Source: Bacteroidales bacterium (GTDB taxonomy: Bacteria > Bacteroidota > Bacteroidia > Bacteroidales > Dysgonomonadaceae). Taken from it: a stretch of 22,760 nucleotides of DNA. Shown here piece by piece: positions 1 through 9,800 of the stretch. The notes under the pieces are model-generated. The model saw only the letters and a program-made list of their open reading frames with translations. It did not search any database and was not told where the DNA came from. The DNA lies in contig JAAZMQ010000364.1 in the NCBI GenBank assembly GCA_012798745.1, positions 1 to 22,760 on the forward strand, given 5' to 3'. The position numbers and the translations under genes are program-made. Position 1 is the first letter of the stretch; each line of letters starts with the position of its first letter.

Positions 1-524
1 GCGATTTCACGATAAAAATTCTCGAAAGTTTTCGGACGGGGGAGGCGTAGGCATTTTATCTCCCCTCCCGAAATAACAGTATCACTCCACACCACTTTCT
101 GCATCGATTTTTCGGGTGTAATCCATGGCCCACCTGCTAAGGCAAAACCATCGCAAATGTGCATTCCCAATTTGAGTTTCAATCGATCGGCTTCTTCCAT
201 AGAAAATCGAACCAACTCCCACCATTCAGGTGTCAATTGTTCATAGGCAGGCGAATAAACGAAAGAAGTGTTGTCGGACGGACTTCGAATAGGCATCAAA
301 TAAGTTCCACCCAAACCAATTTCCTTCATGGCTTCCAAATCGGCCGTGATAGCTTTTTTCGAAACAGCACCATACATCCAATACCAAAAAGACCAAGGAG
401 AAGCTTCTTCAGAAACAGGATTGCGAAATTGCTCCTCTAATGAAGTTTTCTGAGCCATAGCACTACCTGCGAAAACAGAAAACAACATCAATATCACTAC
501 TATTTCAATCCTATATTCTTTCAT
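1..524 (-). CDS. GH106-family alpha-L-rhamnosidase-like glycoside hydrolase, N-terminal part (runs off the left edge)
   Basis: Only the first 174 codons are in the window; the frame is open to the left edge. The start is the ATG at 524, eight bases after the stop of the upstream GH2 gene. The product begins with a signal peptide (a hydrophobic stretch at about residues 8-20, likely cleavage after SAMA, residues 21-24), so it is exported. After this comes a segment typical of the GH106 family: aromatic-rich P-W-S-F-W-Y-W-M, then ITADLEAMKEIGLGGTYLMP (residues 59-78), and later WWELVRFSMEEADR and LKLGMHICDGF. GH106 enzymes remove terminal alpha-L-rhamnose from plant glycans such as rhamnogalacturonan II. 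The catalytic region lies outside the window, so activity cannot be judged. It is the last visible gene of the operon. The family call is fairly sure; the substrate is inferred. Confidence 0.82.
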   Translation of the reverse strand, partial: MKEYRIEIVVILMLFSVFAGSAMAQKTSLEEQFRNPVSEEASPWSFWYWMYGAVSKKAITADLEAMKEIGLGGTYLMPIRSPSDNTSFVYSPAYEQLTPEWWELVRFSMEEADRLKLKLGMHICDGFALAGGPWITPEKSMQKVVWSDTVISGGEIKCLRLPRPKTFENFYREI

Positions 525-532
525 ACCCTTAT

Positions 533-3424
533 TTATTGGAAACAAAAAACAAGTTTTCCCCCCTTTTCACCTCTCACCCATTTAGGTTGGGAAGAAGGCC
601 CTATCAAGTCAGTTGCATTGACTTTATTTCTAACCGGCGGTATCACATCCATCACGGAAATTCCGGTTTCAGGCAAAGTGTATAAAAGCGCATCTCTCCC
701 ATCGCGAGGTTGATAAATGCCAATATAAGCATCCGGTGTTTCGTTAACTATCGATATCGTTCCCTCTTGAGTGATGATTTCCATCCAGGAACAATTGGAA
801 AAATATCCTTTAAATTCGGGGTAATCGAACGATTCAGCCGGCACCGGATCATTATATTCGTTTTCCCAAACATCATAGGTTACACCATGAATCCTGTTCT
901 GCCAAACCCTATAGGGACCATCACCCAGCCAACGCTTTCCGATCACCTTGTCTTCAGGGTAATCGAATCGGATACCCATCAAATCAACCACCGCATCAAA
1001 ACGATAAACATATGTCAATTCCAGTAAGCCATCCGAATGTACCGTCCATGTCGATCTCTGCATGTTGCCCAATTTGTAAACAATGTTCACCGTTAACCGA
1101 TTTTCGTCTTCTCGAATAAATATGCTGTCCACAACGGCCAAATCGACAAAATCCTTATAGGTTCTATCCAGCTTCTTGGCATCGGGATCATCATGGTTAA
1201 AAAACTGATCCAACGACCTATCCGCTCTCCGGGCTGCAACAAATCGAGGTCCATTTCCAAAAGATATTTTCCGGTCATTTACCGTCACATGCTTCAGGAA
1301 GCCGTCTTTTTTGTCATAAACATAACTTTTATTACCTACCTTCACTTTTATGTGATCGGCATCTTCTTCATAAGTGGGTGCGTTTTTTTTCACTGCAGCT
1401 TTCTTTTCATCGTTGTTTTTCTTATAAACATTTTTTTCATCGATTTTCCAACTCCAGCGCCACAACTCATGTCCATAAACATCTTTTGCCGTCAGAAATA
1501 AACCGTTCACATCATCCGAAAAAGCAGGCATATCGATATGCAAGATGCCTTTTTTATGCGGAGCGATGTTGCTTCCTTTTACTTCTCCTTTTTTCAGTAT
1601 CTTTTTCTTCCCATCCAAACTTAATGAAGAAGGAAACGAAACCTGTTCCCACGTAAAAAAACAAGTATTGAGCGAAAGAAAATCATAGCGGTTTTCAACG
1701 ATAAAATTACCATCAAAATCCCGATCGATTTTATCGTTCATGATCTGCACGGGCGACCATATTTCTTTTATGGCGTAAAAACTCCCCTCTCTTTCGTGAT
1801 GAGGCCCCACTATGCCATCGGCCCCATAATTGCCGCGCGTATCGATATGCCCATCCAAATCAACCCTTTTTACGCCTTCGTCAGCAAAAACCCATAAAAA
1901 ACCACCGGCGCAACGAGGGTGCGTACGCATGATTTCCCAATAGTCATACAAACCGGCACCCAAACCACCGTCATATAATCCGTGAAGAAATTCGGTAGGC
2001 ATAAAAATTTGCGGAAAGCGCATATATTCCTGGGTTTCTCCGTAAGAACGGTAGTGCATGGTTTCAAACCCTCCGAAATTTCCCTGTGGATGAAGAACAG
2101 GACGTTTTTGCAAATCCCACCGATAAAATTCAACGTCAAGAGCAGTATTCCATCCCTTTTCGTTTCCATTACTCCACCAGATAATCGAAGGATGATTCAC
2201 ATCGCGCGTAACCATTTCTTTCACCAGTTTTTTCCCTGTGGGCGTATCGTATTTCCCATGCCATCCTCCCAATTCATTCATTACATAGAGCCCCAACTCA
2301 TCACAGGCTTCCAAAAAATCGGGATCGGGAGGATAATGCGACAAACGGACGGCGTTCATGTTCATCTCCTTAATCAAACGAACATCCTCATAATTTTTGT
2401 TACGATCCAAGGTCCTCCCGGTTTCCGGACGGAAACTATGTCGATTTACTCCTCTGATATTTACCCTAACACCGTTAATGTAAAGACCATCGCTTTCCTT
2501 GACTTCTACTGTCCTGAATCCGAATTTTTCGATGATTTGATGGAGCGGTTTACCATTTTCATCTCTTAAGGTAAATCGGGCAGAATACAGGTTTGGTGTC
2601 TCAGCCGTCCATAAATCGACCTGATCTACATTCAGTGAAATTATCGCCCAATCGCTTCCTTTTTTTATGGGAAGGGCACCCTCTGCCACTTTATTATCTT
2701 TTCGATCAAAAATTTCTGTCTTTACACTTAAATTTTCTGAAGCAGCATTGCCTAAATAACAAATAGTATAAAACGAACCATCGGCCTTGGCATCAATAGC
2801 AACCCTGTCGATATGAATTACCGGTTTAATTTCAAGAAACACCGGACGGAAAATTCCGCCAAAGTTCCAATAATCTGCCCGACGTTCAGCCAAATTGACA
2901 CTTGCATTCTCTGATTCTTTTTTCACCGTAACTTCCAACAGATTCTTCTTCCCAAATTTCAAAAGATCCGTAACATCGTAAGAAAACCGATAAAATCCTC
3001 CCTGATGTTTTTCACCCGCTTTCAAGCCGTTCACCTTAACCTCGGTATCTGTCATGGATCCTTCAAATACCAGATGAACAGCATGATTTCTCCATACCTG
3101 AGGCACATCAAATTCATATTTATATCTTCCCTCTTCTTTGGCTATGCCTTCCGGAAAAGGCTTTCCGTAAAATTCAATACCATACTGAAATTGTCCGAAT
3201 CCTTGTGTTTCCCAGCAAGACGGTACTTTAATTTTTGTCCATTTACCGGCATTCAGTCCTTCAGTACAATAAAAATCCCAATATACAGCATCTTCAGCAC
3301 CTTTACCCGAAAGATAATGGGTAATGGTCGTAGGTGTTGCCTCTTGTTGTGCTTTCGCACCAAAAATAACAGCAGCCAAAAGCATGCATAAGCTTTTATA
3401 TCTCATTTTTTCTTGTTTCATCAT
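533..3424 (-). CDS. Secreted GH2 beta-glycosidase (beta-galactosidase-like)
   Basis: A 963-residue member of glycoside hydrolase family 2, which hydrolyses terminal beta-linked sugars with retention. A signal peptide covers about residues 1-25 (cleavage near AKA/Q), so it acts in the periplasm or at the cell surface. Domains in order: jelly-roll sugar-binding domain (about 45-200), Ig-like domain (205-305), TIM barrel (308-610), a further beta-domain, and a C-terminal domain like the LacZ small-chain region (about 715-960). RGVNRHSFRP (324-333) and NAVRLSHYP (357-365) are GH2 signatures. The acid/base is E422 in WSNGNEKG and the likely nucleophile is E478 in MPTEFLHG. The start is the ATG at 3424, with AAAGGAG just upstream. 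A second ATG follows directly, and a third at residue 7 would still leave a signal peptide. It lies 75 bases after the preceding GH2 gene. Beta-galactosidase is the default guess; GH2 specificity cannot be read from sequence. Confidence 0.9.
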   Translation of the reverse strand: MMKQEKMRYKSLCMLLAAVIFGAKAQQEATPTTITHYLSGKGAEDAVYWDFYCTEGLNAGKWTKIKVPSCWETQGFGQFQYGIEFYGKPFPEGIAKEEGRYKYEFDVPQVWRNHAVHLVFEGSMTDTEVKVNGLKAGEKHQGGFYRFSYDVTDLLKFGKKNLLEVTVKKESENASVNLAERRADYWNFGGIFRPVFLEIKPVIHIDRVAIDAKADGSFYTICYLGNAASENLSVKTEIFDRKDNKVAEGALPIKKGSDWAIISLNVDQVDLWTAETPNLYSARFTLRDENGKPLHQIIEKFGFRTVEVKESDGLYINGVRVNIRGVNRHSFRPETGRTLDRNKNYEDVRLIKEMNMNAVRLSHYPPDPDFLEACDELGLYVMNELGGWHGKYDTPTGKKLVKEMVTRDVNHPSIIWWSNGNEKGWNTALDVEFYRWDLQKRPVLHPQGNFGGFETMHYRSYGETQEYMRFPQIFMPTEFLHGLYDGGLGAGLYDYWEIMRTHPRCAGGFLWVFADEGVKRVDLDGHIDTRGNYGADGIVGPHHEREGSFYAIKEIWSPVQIMNDKIDRDFDGNFIVENRYDFLSLNTCFFTWEQVSFPSSLSLDGKKKILKKGEVKGSNIAPHKKGILHIDMPAFSDDVNGLFLTAKDVYGHELWRWSWKIDEKNVYKKNNDEKKAAVKKNAPTYEEDADHIKVKVGNKSYVYDKKDGFLKHVTVNDRKISFGNGPRFVAARRADRSLDQFFNHDDPDAKKLDRTYKDFVDLAVVDSIFIREDENRLTVNIVYKLGNMQRSTWTVHSDGLLELTYVYRFDAVVDLMGIRFDYPEDKVIGKRWLGDGPYRVWQNRIHGVTYDVWENEYNDPVPAESFDYPEFKGYFSNCSWMEIITQEGTISIVNETPDAYIGIYQPRDGRDALLYTLPETGISVMDVIPPVRNKVNATDLIGPSSQPKWVRGEKGGKLVFCFQ

Positions 3425-3499
3425 TGCTCCTTTCGTAACTTATAAAGACGCTCCACGCACAAATTTGTACCCGATCCCCCCCTGCTACTACAGATCGAA

Positions 3500-6400
3500 C
3501 TATAACATACCGGGCAACAAAGGACGGGTAACGGGTGACATTCTGAAATGCAGCGTATGCTTTTTCTTTTCTATAGAGTAGCATTTCAAAACGCCCGGAC
3601 CACAACTGCTATTTCCCAATCCCAATTGTTGGACATCTATCGATAGAATCGTTTCCGAACGAGGTTCGAGATCGCAATTATGAGAGGTTGTTGCCAAATC
3701 GGTCGCCGTATAGTGCAACGCCGAAACGCAAAAAGGTTTATCGAGGGCTTCTATACGAATACCTTTCCCATTACGATCGGTAAGCGTAAGTACCTGAACC
3801 TCTTCCTTGTTTCCACTTTCTTGAGGAAAAGGATAATTTACCAACTGTTCAGAAACAGTAGAATTCCACAAGCCGATAGAAGCTGAAGTTTTTCTATCGG
3901 GATAATTCTCGTGAGGACCTCGTCCATACCACGAAAAATATTCCAACCATTTGTCCAATATTATAGCAATGCCCAACCGTGGCAATTCGGGTAATTCACC
4001 TTCAGGGACAAATTCAAAATCGGCATCAATGCTGCCGTCACCAAAAACAGTATAGCAAGCATTGTTTTCGATACTCCCTTTTGCATACCTATTTCCCGTA
4101 ACAACACGAATCCACACAGACGCGTCAGGATTTCTCCCCCATTCTATCCATTTTTTTGTTCTTTCAGGATGAGCCATGCCATGCTTTTCCCAATCATCAG
4201 CAAGCCAATTCCCAAATCCCCTATCGTTATCGGTTGGCGCACGAAATGCCTGCAAGAAAAATTGCGAAGGCAAACCTGCCGGAAAGGCAAATATTTCCCT
4301 ATCATGATAGATTAACGATACTGCATTTCCGGTCATCAAATTCCATTTGAGAGAAAAATCCTTACCTTCTATTGATAAAATCTCATCATCGACCCATGTC
4401 GTAAGATCATTTTTTGTGTCGGATTTTATCTTTTTTTCTCGATCTAAAAGACCATTTCTCAGACAAAACTGTTCATTGGCCACTTCAAATCCGGCCTTTG
4501 CCCATTTCTCAGCTTTTTTTAAGACAAAACGCACTGTGAGCCGAATATCGCCTTTTTGAGGAAGTACTTTCTTGGGCCGAATATCCAAATACGCTGCTTC
4601 ACCCGGCAAAATGGAAGGAACCGCTATTTCGCCACTTTCTGTTTTTTCACCTTCAACGACAATATCCCAAAGCATCTTGTAGCATGACAGATCAATATGA
4701 TGATGGCAATTGGTGATTTTCAACCTCAAGGCAGCCTCATCTTTCATTTCGATAAAAATGGGCTGGTAGACTTTTTTTACTTCCCAATATTTAGGCGATA
4801 GTTCTCTGTTGGAAAATAAGATGCCATTGAGACAAAAATTTTTCGAATTTGGCACATCGCCAAAATCACCACCATAGGCTACTTTTGTTTTCCCGTTTGG
4901 CGCCTCGAGATAAATCCCTTGATCGGACCAATCCCAAATAAAACCGCCCAACATGCGAGGATGACTATAAATTTCATCCCAATATTCTTTTAAATTTCCA
5001 AGTGCATTCCCCATGCAATGTGCGTATTCGCTGGTTAAAACAGGACGATCGTCATTTGTTCTCATCGCAATATCAAGCAATCGCTCCCATCGAGCATTTT
5101 CGGGTCTTTCTTTATCCTCTTCTTCAGAAATATTGGGATTAAGATATTCTTTTTGTACCCGAGGATAAAACCTGCTGATGATATCTACTGTTTCAGGATC
5201 CCTGATACTATCCTGTGCCCCTTCATAATGAACGGGGCGGGTAGGGTCATAATCCTTAAGCCATGCCGATATAGCTGCAAAATTAAATCCGTAACCCGAC
5301 TCGTTTCCCATCGACCAGCAAATTACCGAAGGATGATTCTTATCGCGGATGGCCATACAAATTGCTCGATCCATGAATGCCGATGTCCATTCAGGATCAC
5401 TGGCCAACATTCCTCGCACGCCGTGAGTTTCGATATTTGCCTCATCCATCACGTAAAGACCATATTCGTTGCAAAGTTCATACCAGCGGGCAACATTCGG
5501 GTAATGCGACGTACGAACGGCATTGATATTTGCCTGCTTCATCAAAACAATATCCTGAACCATGCGTTCCTCTGTCATGACCTTTGCTGTATAAGGATCA
5601 TGCTCATGCCGGTTTACTCCCCTGAATCGCACCGGTTTTCCGTTAACCAAAAACGATCCATTTTTTATTTCGATACTTCTAAAACCGATTTTAGATGAAA
5701 TCTGTTCGACTATTTTTCCCGTAGAATCATTCAGCGTCAACCGTAACGTATATAAATATGGCGTTTCTGCTGTCCATTTCTTAGGATTCCTCACCTTAGC
5801 CTCCAACCAAGCAAATTTGCGTTTCCCTCTTTGTGGATAACGATCATTCATAATAGAAGCCCGATAATTGAGATTTAGTATCGGTTCAACCTCCTGCTTG
5901 AGATTTTCAGTAAACATGGGATTTCCGTTCTCATCATATAACTGAGCCTGTACAGTATAACCTTTCCCTTCCTGCATTCCGTAAACAGCAATTTTGGGAT
6001 CGATCTGCAAAACAGCATCTTCATACTTCTCGTCCAAAATCGTGCGTACGGCATAATCCCGAATGCGAATGTCCTCTGTGGCATACAAATAAATAGATCG
6101 GGGAATACCCCCGAAACGCCACATATCCTGATCCTCGAGATAACTGCCATCAGAAAATTTATACACTTTCACGGCAATTTGATTTTCTCCCTCCTTCAAA
6201 TAAGGTGTTATCCTGAATTCAGATGGTTTCATACTTCCCTGACCGTATCCAACCTCTTGATTGTTTACCCATACATGAAATGCACTTTGAACCCCTTCGA
6301 AGTAAATAAAAACCTCTTTATGATCCCATGCTTTTGGAAGTACAAAAGATCGACGATAAGACCCCACGGGATTTCTCTCTTTAAACGTTGTATAGGTATA

Positions 6401-6766
6401 CCTGGGTTCTACCGTTACTAGCGGAGGTTGTATTTTAAATGGGTATCCCGCACTAACATAGATGGGGGTTCCAAAGCCATTGACTTCCCAATTTGCCGGA
6501 ACGAGAAAATCAACCCACTGCGAATCGTCGAAATCGGTTTTATAAAAATCGACAGGGCAATTTTCGGGAGTCGCAACCCAATTGAATTTCCATATCCCAT
6601 CCAAAGAAAGGACTCGATCATTCTCAATATCACAAAAAGGAATGAAAGATGAACGCGCCGGTTCTTGATTAATCTGAAAAACATGCTGATTTTCCCACAC
6701 GTTGTTCTGTCCCGCCATTTTAAAAAAAATAGCAGAAAAAAACACAACAAAATACCATCTTTTCAT
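3500..6766 (-). CDS. Secreted LacZ-type GH2 beta-galactosidase
   Basis: A full-length LacZ-architecture GH2 enzyme of 1088 residues from the ATG at 6766; E. coli LacZ has about 1023. This start gives a compact signal peptide (MKRWYFVVFFSAIFF..., cleavage near residue 19) with GGGGAG directly before it. The frame stays open upstream to an ATG at 6808 and a TTG at 6817, but these would put a 14-17 residue leader before the signal peptide. Domains: sugar-binding (about 50-230), Ig-like (235-365), TIM barrel (370-690), a second Ig-like domain, and the beta-galactosidase small-chain domain (about 800-1085). Signatures are RGVNRHEHDP and MDEANIETHG. The acid/base is E489 in SMGNESG and the nucleophile is E580 in LTSEYAHCMGN, equivalent to LacZ E461 and E537. 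GGFIWDWSDQG closes the barrel. Export and context suggest glycan trimming rather than lactose use. Confidence 0.92.
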   Translation of the reverse strand: MKRWYFVVFFSAIFFKMAGQNNVWENQHVFQINQEPARSSFIPFCDIENDRVLSLDGIWKFNWVATPENCPVDFYKTDFDDSQWVDFLVPANWEVNGFGTPIYVSAGYPFKIQPPLVTVEPRYTYTTFKERNPVGSYRRSFVLPKAWDHKEVFIYFEGVQSAFHVWVNNQEVGYGQGSMKPSEFRITPYLKEGENQIAVKVYKFSDGSYLEDQDMWRFGGIPRSIYLYATEDIRIRDYAVRTILDEKYEDAVLQIDPKIAVYGMQEGKGYTVQAQLYDENGNPMFTENLKQEVEPILNLNYRASIMNDRYPQRGKRKFAWLEAKVRNPKKWTAETPYLYTLRLTLNDSTGKIVEQISSKIGFRSIEIKNGSFLVNGKPVRFRGVNRHEHDPYTAKVMTEERMVQDIVLMKQANINAVRTSHYPNVARWYELCNEYGLYVMDEANIETHGVRGMLASDPEWTSAFMDRAICMAIRDKNHPSVICWSMGNESGYGFNFAAISAWLKDYDPTRPVHYEGAQDSIRDPETVDIISRFYPRVQKEYLNPNISEEEDKERPENARWERLLDIAMRTNDDRPVLTSEYAHCMGNALGNLKEYWDEIYSHPRMLGGFIWDWSDQGIYLEAPNGKTKVAYGGDFGDVPNSKNFCLNGILFSNRELSPKYWEVKKVYQPIFIEMKDEAALRLKITNCHHHIDLSCYKMLWDIVVEGEKTESGEIAVPSILPGEAAYLDIRPKKVLPQKGDIRLTVRFVLKKAEKWAKAGFEVANEQFCLRNGLLDREKKIKSDTKNDLTTWVDDEILSIEGKDFSLKWNLMTGNAVSLIYHDREIFAFPAGLPSQFFLQAFRAPTDNDRGFGNWLADDWEKHGMAHPERTKKWIEWGRNPDASVWIRVVTGNRYAKGSIENNACYTVFGDGSIDADFEFVPEGELPELPRLGIAIILDKWLEYFSWYGRGPHENYPDRKTSASIGLWNSTVSEQLVNYPFPQESGNKEEVQVLTLTDRNGKGIRIEALDKPFCVSALHYTATDLATTSHNCDLEPRSETILSIDVQQLGLGNSSCGPGVLKCYSIEKKKHTLHFRMSPVTRPLLPGML

Positions 6767-6835
6767 CTCCCCTAATTTAAATAAATAAGCCGTTATCCAT
6801 GTTATCATCTTTCTCAAATTTAATTTTTCTGTTAT

Positions 6836-9800
6836 TCATTGAACCGTTAAATCACCCAACCATAAACCATTCATATTCTCTGACGAAAGTTGCACCTTAT
6901 AATGTCCCGCATTGATGTATCCACCGGTGTCTGTACTCAACGTTCTTCTTTTTTCGTTGGCTACAGGAAAAGTAATAGTATCCTCCTTATGTACGATACC
7001 ATCTGAATCTGTAATTTTGATTTTTATGTCAATTGGATGATCATTTATATTCATAAAATCAAATCTCAGTACATATTTATTGGCAACACCTACCGAAATA
7101 TCCCATTCAATGCTTCCCTGTTCGTTATCCAGAAAGACAATAAATGTTTGATCCTTAACTATTTTTTCTTTGTAACGACCATTTACTTTGGCTTGTTCTG
7201 CCCGATAGATTGTGGTAGGCCGTGTCTCTTTTCCTTCAGGCAAAACTTCCAAAGGTGTTTTGACCACCTTTTCTATATTTTTCCATGACCAGTCAATCGA
7301 AGAGGTTGGAATCTGAGGTTGAATATCGTTATTTTTGGTACCGATGGCTATAGCCGAAATCACAGCCTGCCCTGCTTTGACTTCGGGAAACGATATTTTC
7401 ATCGATCCTCCTTCGACTTTGGCCAGTATAACCTGTTTGAATGCAACATTATGTCCTGCTTCAGCCCAGATATCCAGATCATCGATATAAACCGAATCGT
7501 TGATAGCAACATCAAAAATTCGATATCCTTCACAATCGACGTTTCCGCCCGTTCCATACCAGGGTTCCACAAAATAAAGCTCTACTCGATATTCTCCGTC
7601 GGGCAATGGAAATTCGTAGCTCAACTTATGCCTTCCGTAGCGGAAAGTACCAAATAAATCCCAATCTTTCGTTCCTTTTATTGGAGTGTTAGTATAACGC
7701 TGACTAGCTTGATAAGGAATGATTTCTTCATAATCGTCAGTCCATGAAATAGACCCCCAAATAAGACCTTCTTTTTTTGCTCTGTCGGCTTCCCATCTTT
7801 GTCCATAATGATCTACATACAGATCTCCACCACAATTTACCCGATAGATATACTGATACTCTTCATGAGACATCAACAAAGGTTTCAAATCCTGATAAAA
7901 CCGATCGAAATTAGGGGATCTTGGTAAATGATCCAATACGATACAATCTTCCGCCACAGGTTTTCCATCCACATATCCTACAACATGAAGCACATTATAT
8001 TTAATGTTTACATTATTCCACTCGAAATGAGTGCCGATCGGCCCTTTTCCCAATCTCCCCAGCGATTCCGATTGCACATCGTTAAACAATTCCACTTCAT
8101 CGCAATTTGAATAAACCCTGATCCCGCTTTTCATGCCTGGAGTCTCCCAACGATCAGGCCATGTATGAGATGCAATATACACCATCGGATCTTTTTTAGA
8201 TGACACGTAATTTGCCCTGTACATATAATAAGCATCTACCGGTTCCCCCCAAGAGGTTAACAGACCTTTATAATTGACAGGACCTATTTTATCAATAATG
8301 CGATACCCTTCATCAGGTTGTTTTCTTCCGGGATTGTCATGCGAATTAAAAAGCCATAAAAAATGTCCACAACAACTATCTTTTACCGATTCAGCCAAAC
8401 GAATCTTTTTTTCCAGCAGCAAACACATCTTTTCTTCGCTCCATATGCCCTGTGGGGCAAAATCACCTTCTGAATGCAAATCAATGGAACGCCAAGCTCC
8501 GTATTCGCCATTCAACAACTGTTTCTTAAGCTCATCAGCATACTTGTCGGGGTCGCCACCATAGGTCCCAGACCAATTCTGAGGTACATTCCAATCTGTT
8601 CCCTCTCCACCATTACAGGTGGTTATGATTCGCTGATCACAAGCCGTAGGATCCATCTCTCGAATAATTTCAACACATTCTTCGGCAAATTCTTTGGGTA
8701 AAACACTTTCGTTCTGTAATCCCCACATGATAACGGAAGGAGAATTGCGCCTTTCTTTGACCCATTGACAAAGCAATTTTTTAAAATTATTTCTGAATTC
8801 CGGAGTATCGTACCAAATATGAGCGGAAAATTGTGGCCACCACAAAATACCGGTTTTATCCCAATAGTGCTGATAAAGCAAATTGTGAGGTTGATGCGCA
8901 TCTCTGAAAGCATTGAATCCTGCATCTTTTATCTGTCTCACACGCGAGAGAATCTGTTCTTCTGAAAAAGCATGCGATTGGCCAAACAGATGTTCGTATT
9001 CGCAAATCCCGTTTAAAAACACCTTTTCCCCATTAAGTCTAAACGTTGGATCATTATCTTTTCTGTGAAGAGGCCAACTGACTGTTCGAACCCCACAAGG
9101 AGTAGTGAGCTCATCGGTTGTTTTACCGTCTCTTTTTATAAGAGTTGCCAACTGATAGAGATAAGGATTGTCACTCGACCACAAATGCGGATGTTTGATC
9201 TCCGGACTAATTTGCTTTACTATCGTAATTTCTCCCGGTTGAAGCGTGATGGTATCGGAAAGCCGAAAAACGGCAATACCATTATCATCGTTTAGCTTAC
9301 TCACCAATTCGAAAGTTTCGGGTGTAGTACTGTAATTTTTAATCTCGGTTTCAATATGCAAGTAGGAAGTATCGGTATTCCAAATATGAACGCCAAAGGG
9401 TTCTATTCGAATGTTGTCTGTGATTTCCAGTGTCACGGGTCGAAATATTCCAAACGGCTGAGACCCTTCCGAAAAGCCCCATTCAGACGAGCAGCCACCA
9501 CAAACCCAAGGCATGTCGGTAATAAAAGAAGGATGTTCAGCCTTGACGGTAATCACGTTTTCTGTTCCTCTTTTTATGGCATCTGTCACGTCAATGGTAA
9601 AAGTTGTTCTTCCACCAAGATGTCGGCCCAAATTCTTGCCGTTTATAAAAACGGTCGCATAAGTTCCTACGCCATCGAATCGGACAAAAAAACGCTTGTT
9701 GACATCGTAATCGGGTAAAAAGAAGGTTTTTTTGTACCACGCATTTCCATGCTTGTTGCCATGTGTCAGTTGCCGGTAGCCTGAATAATCATCCCAATTG

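Noticed and set aside
1982..2569. Plus-strand open frame of 195 codons inside the first GH2 gene
   Set aside because: It lies wholly opposite a well-supported GH2 coding region containing the catalytic barrel and has no family features.
6767..6817. Longer N-terminus for the LacZ-type GH2 (TTG at 6817 or ATG at 6808)
   Set aside because: The extension would place 14-17 residues before an otherwise standard signal peptide; the ATG at 6766 with a purine-rich stretch before it is more natural.
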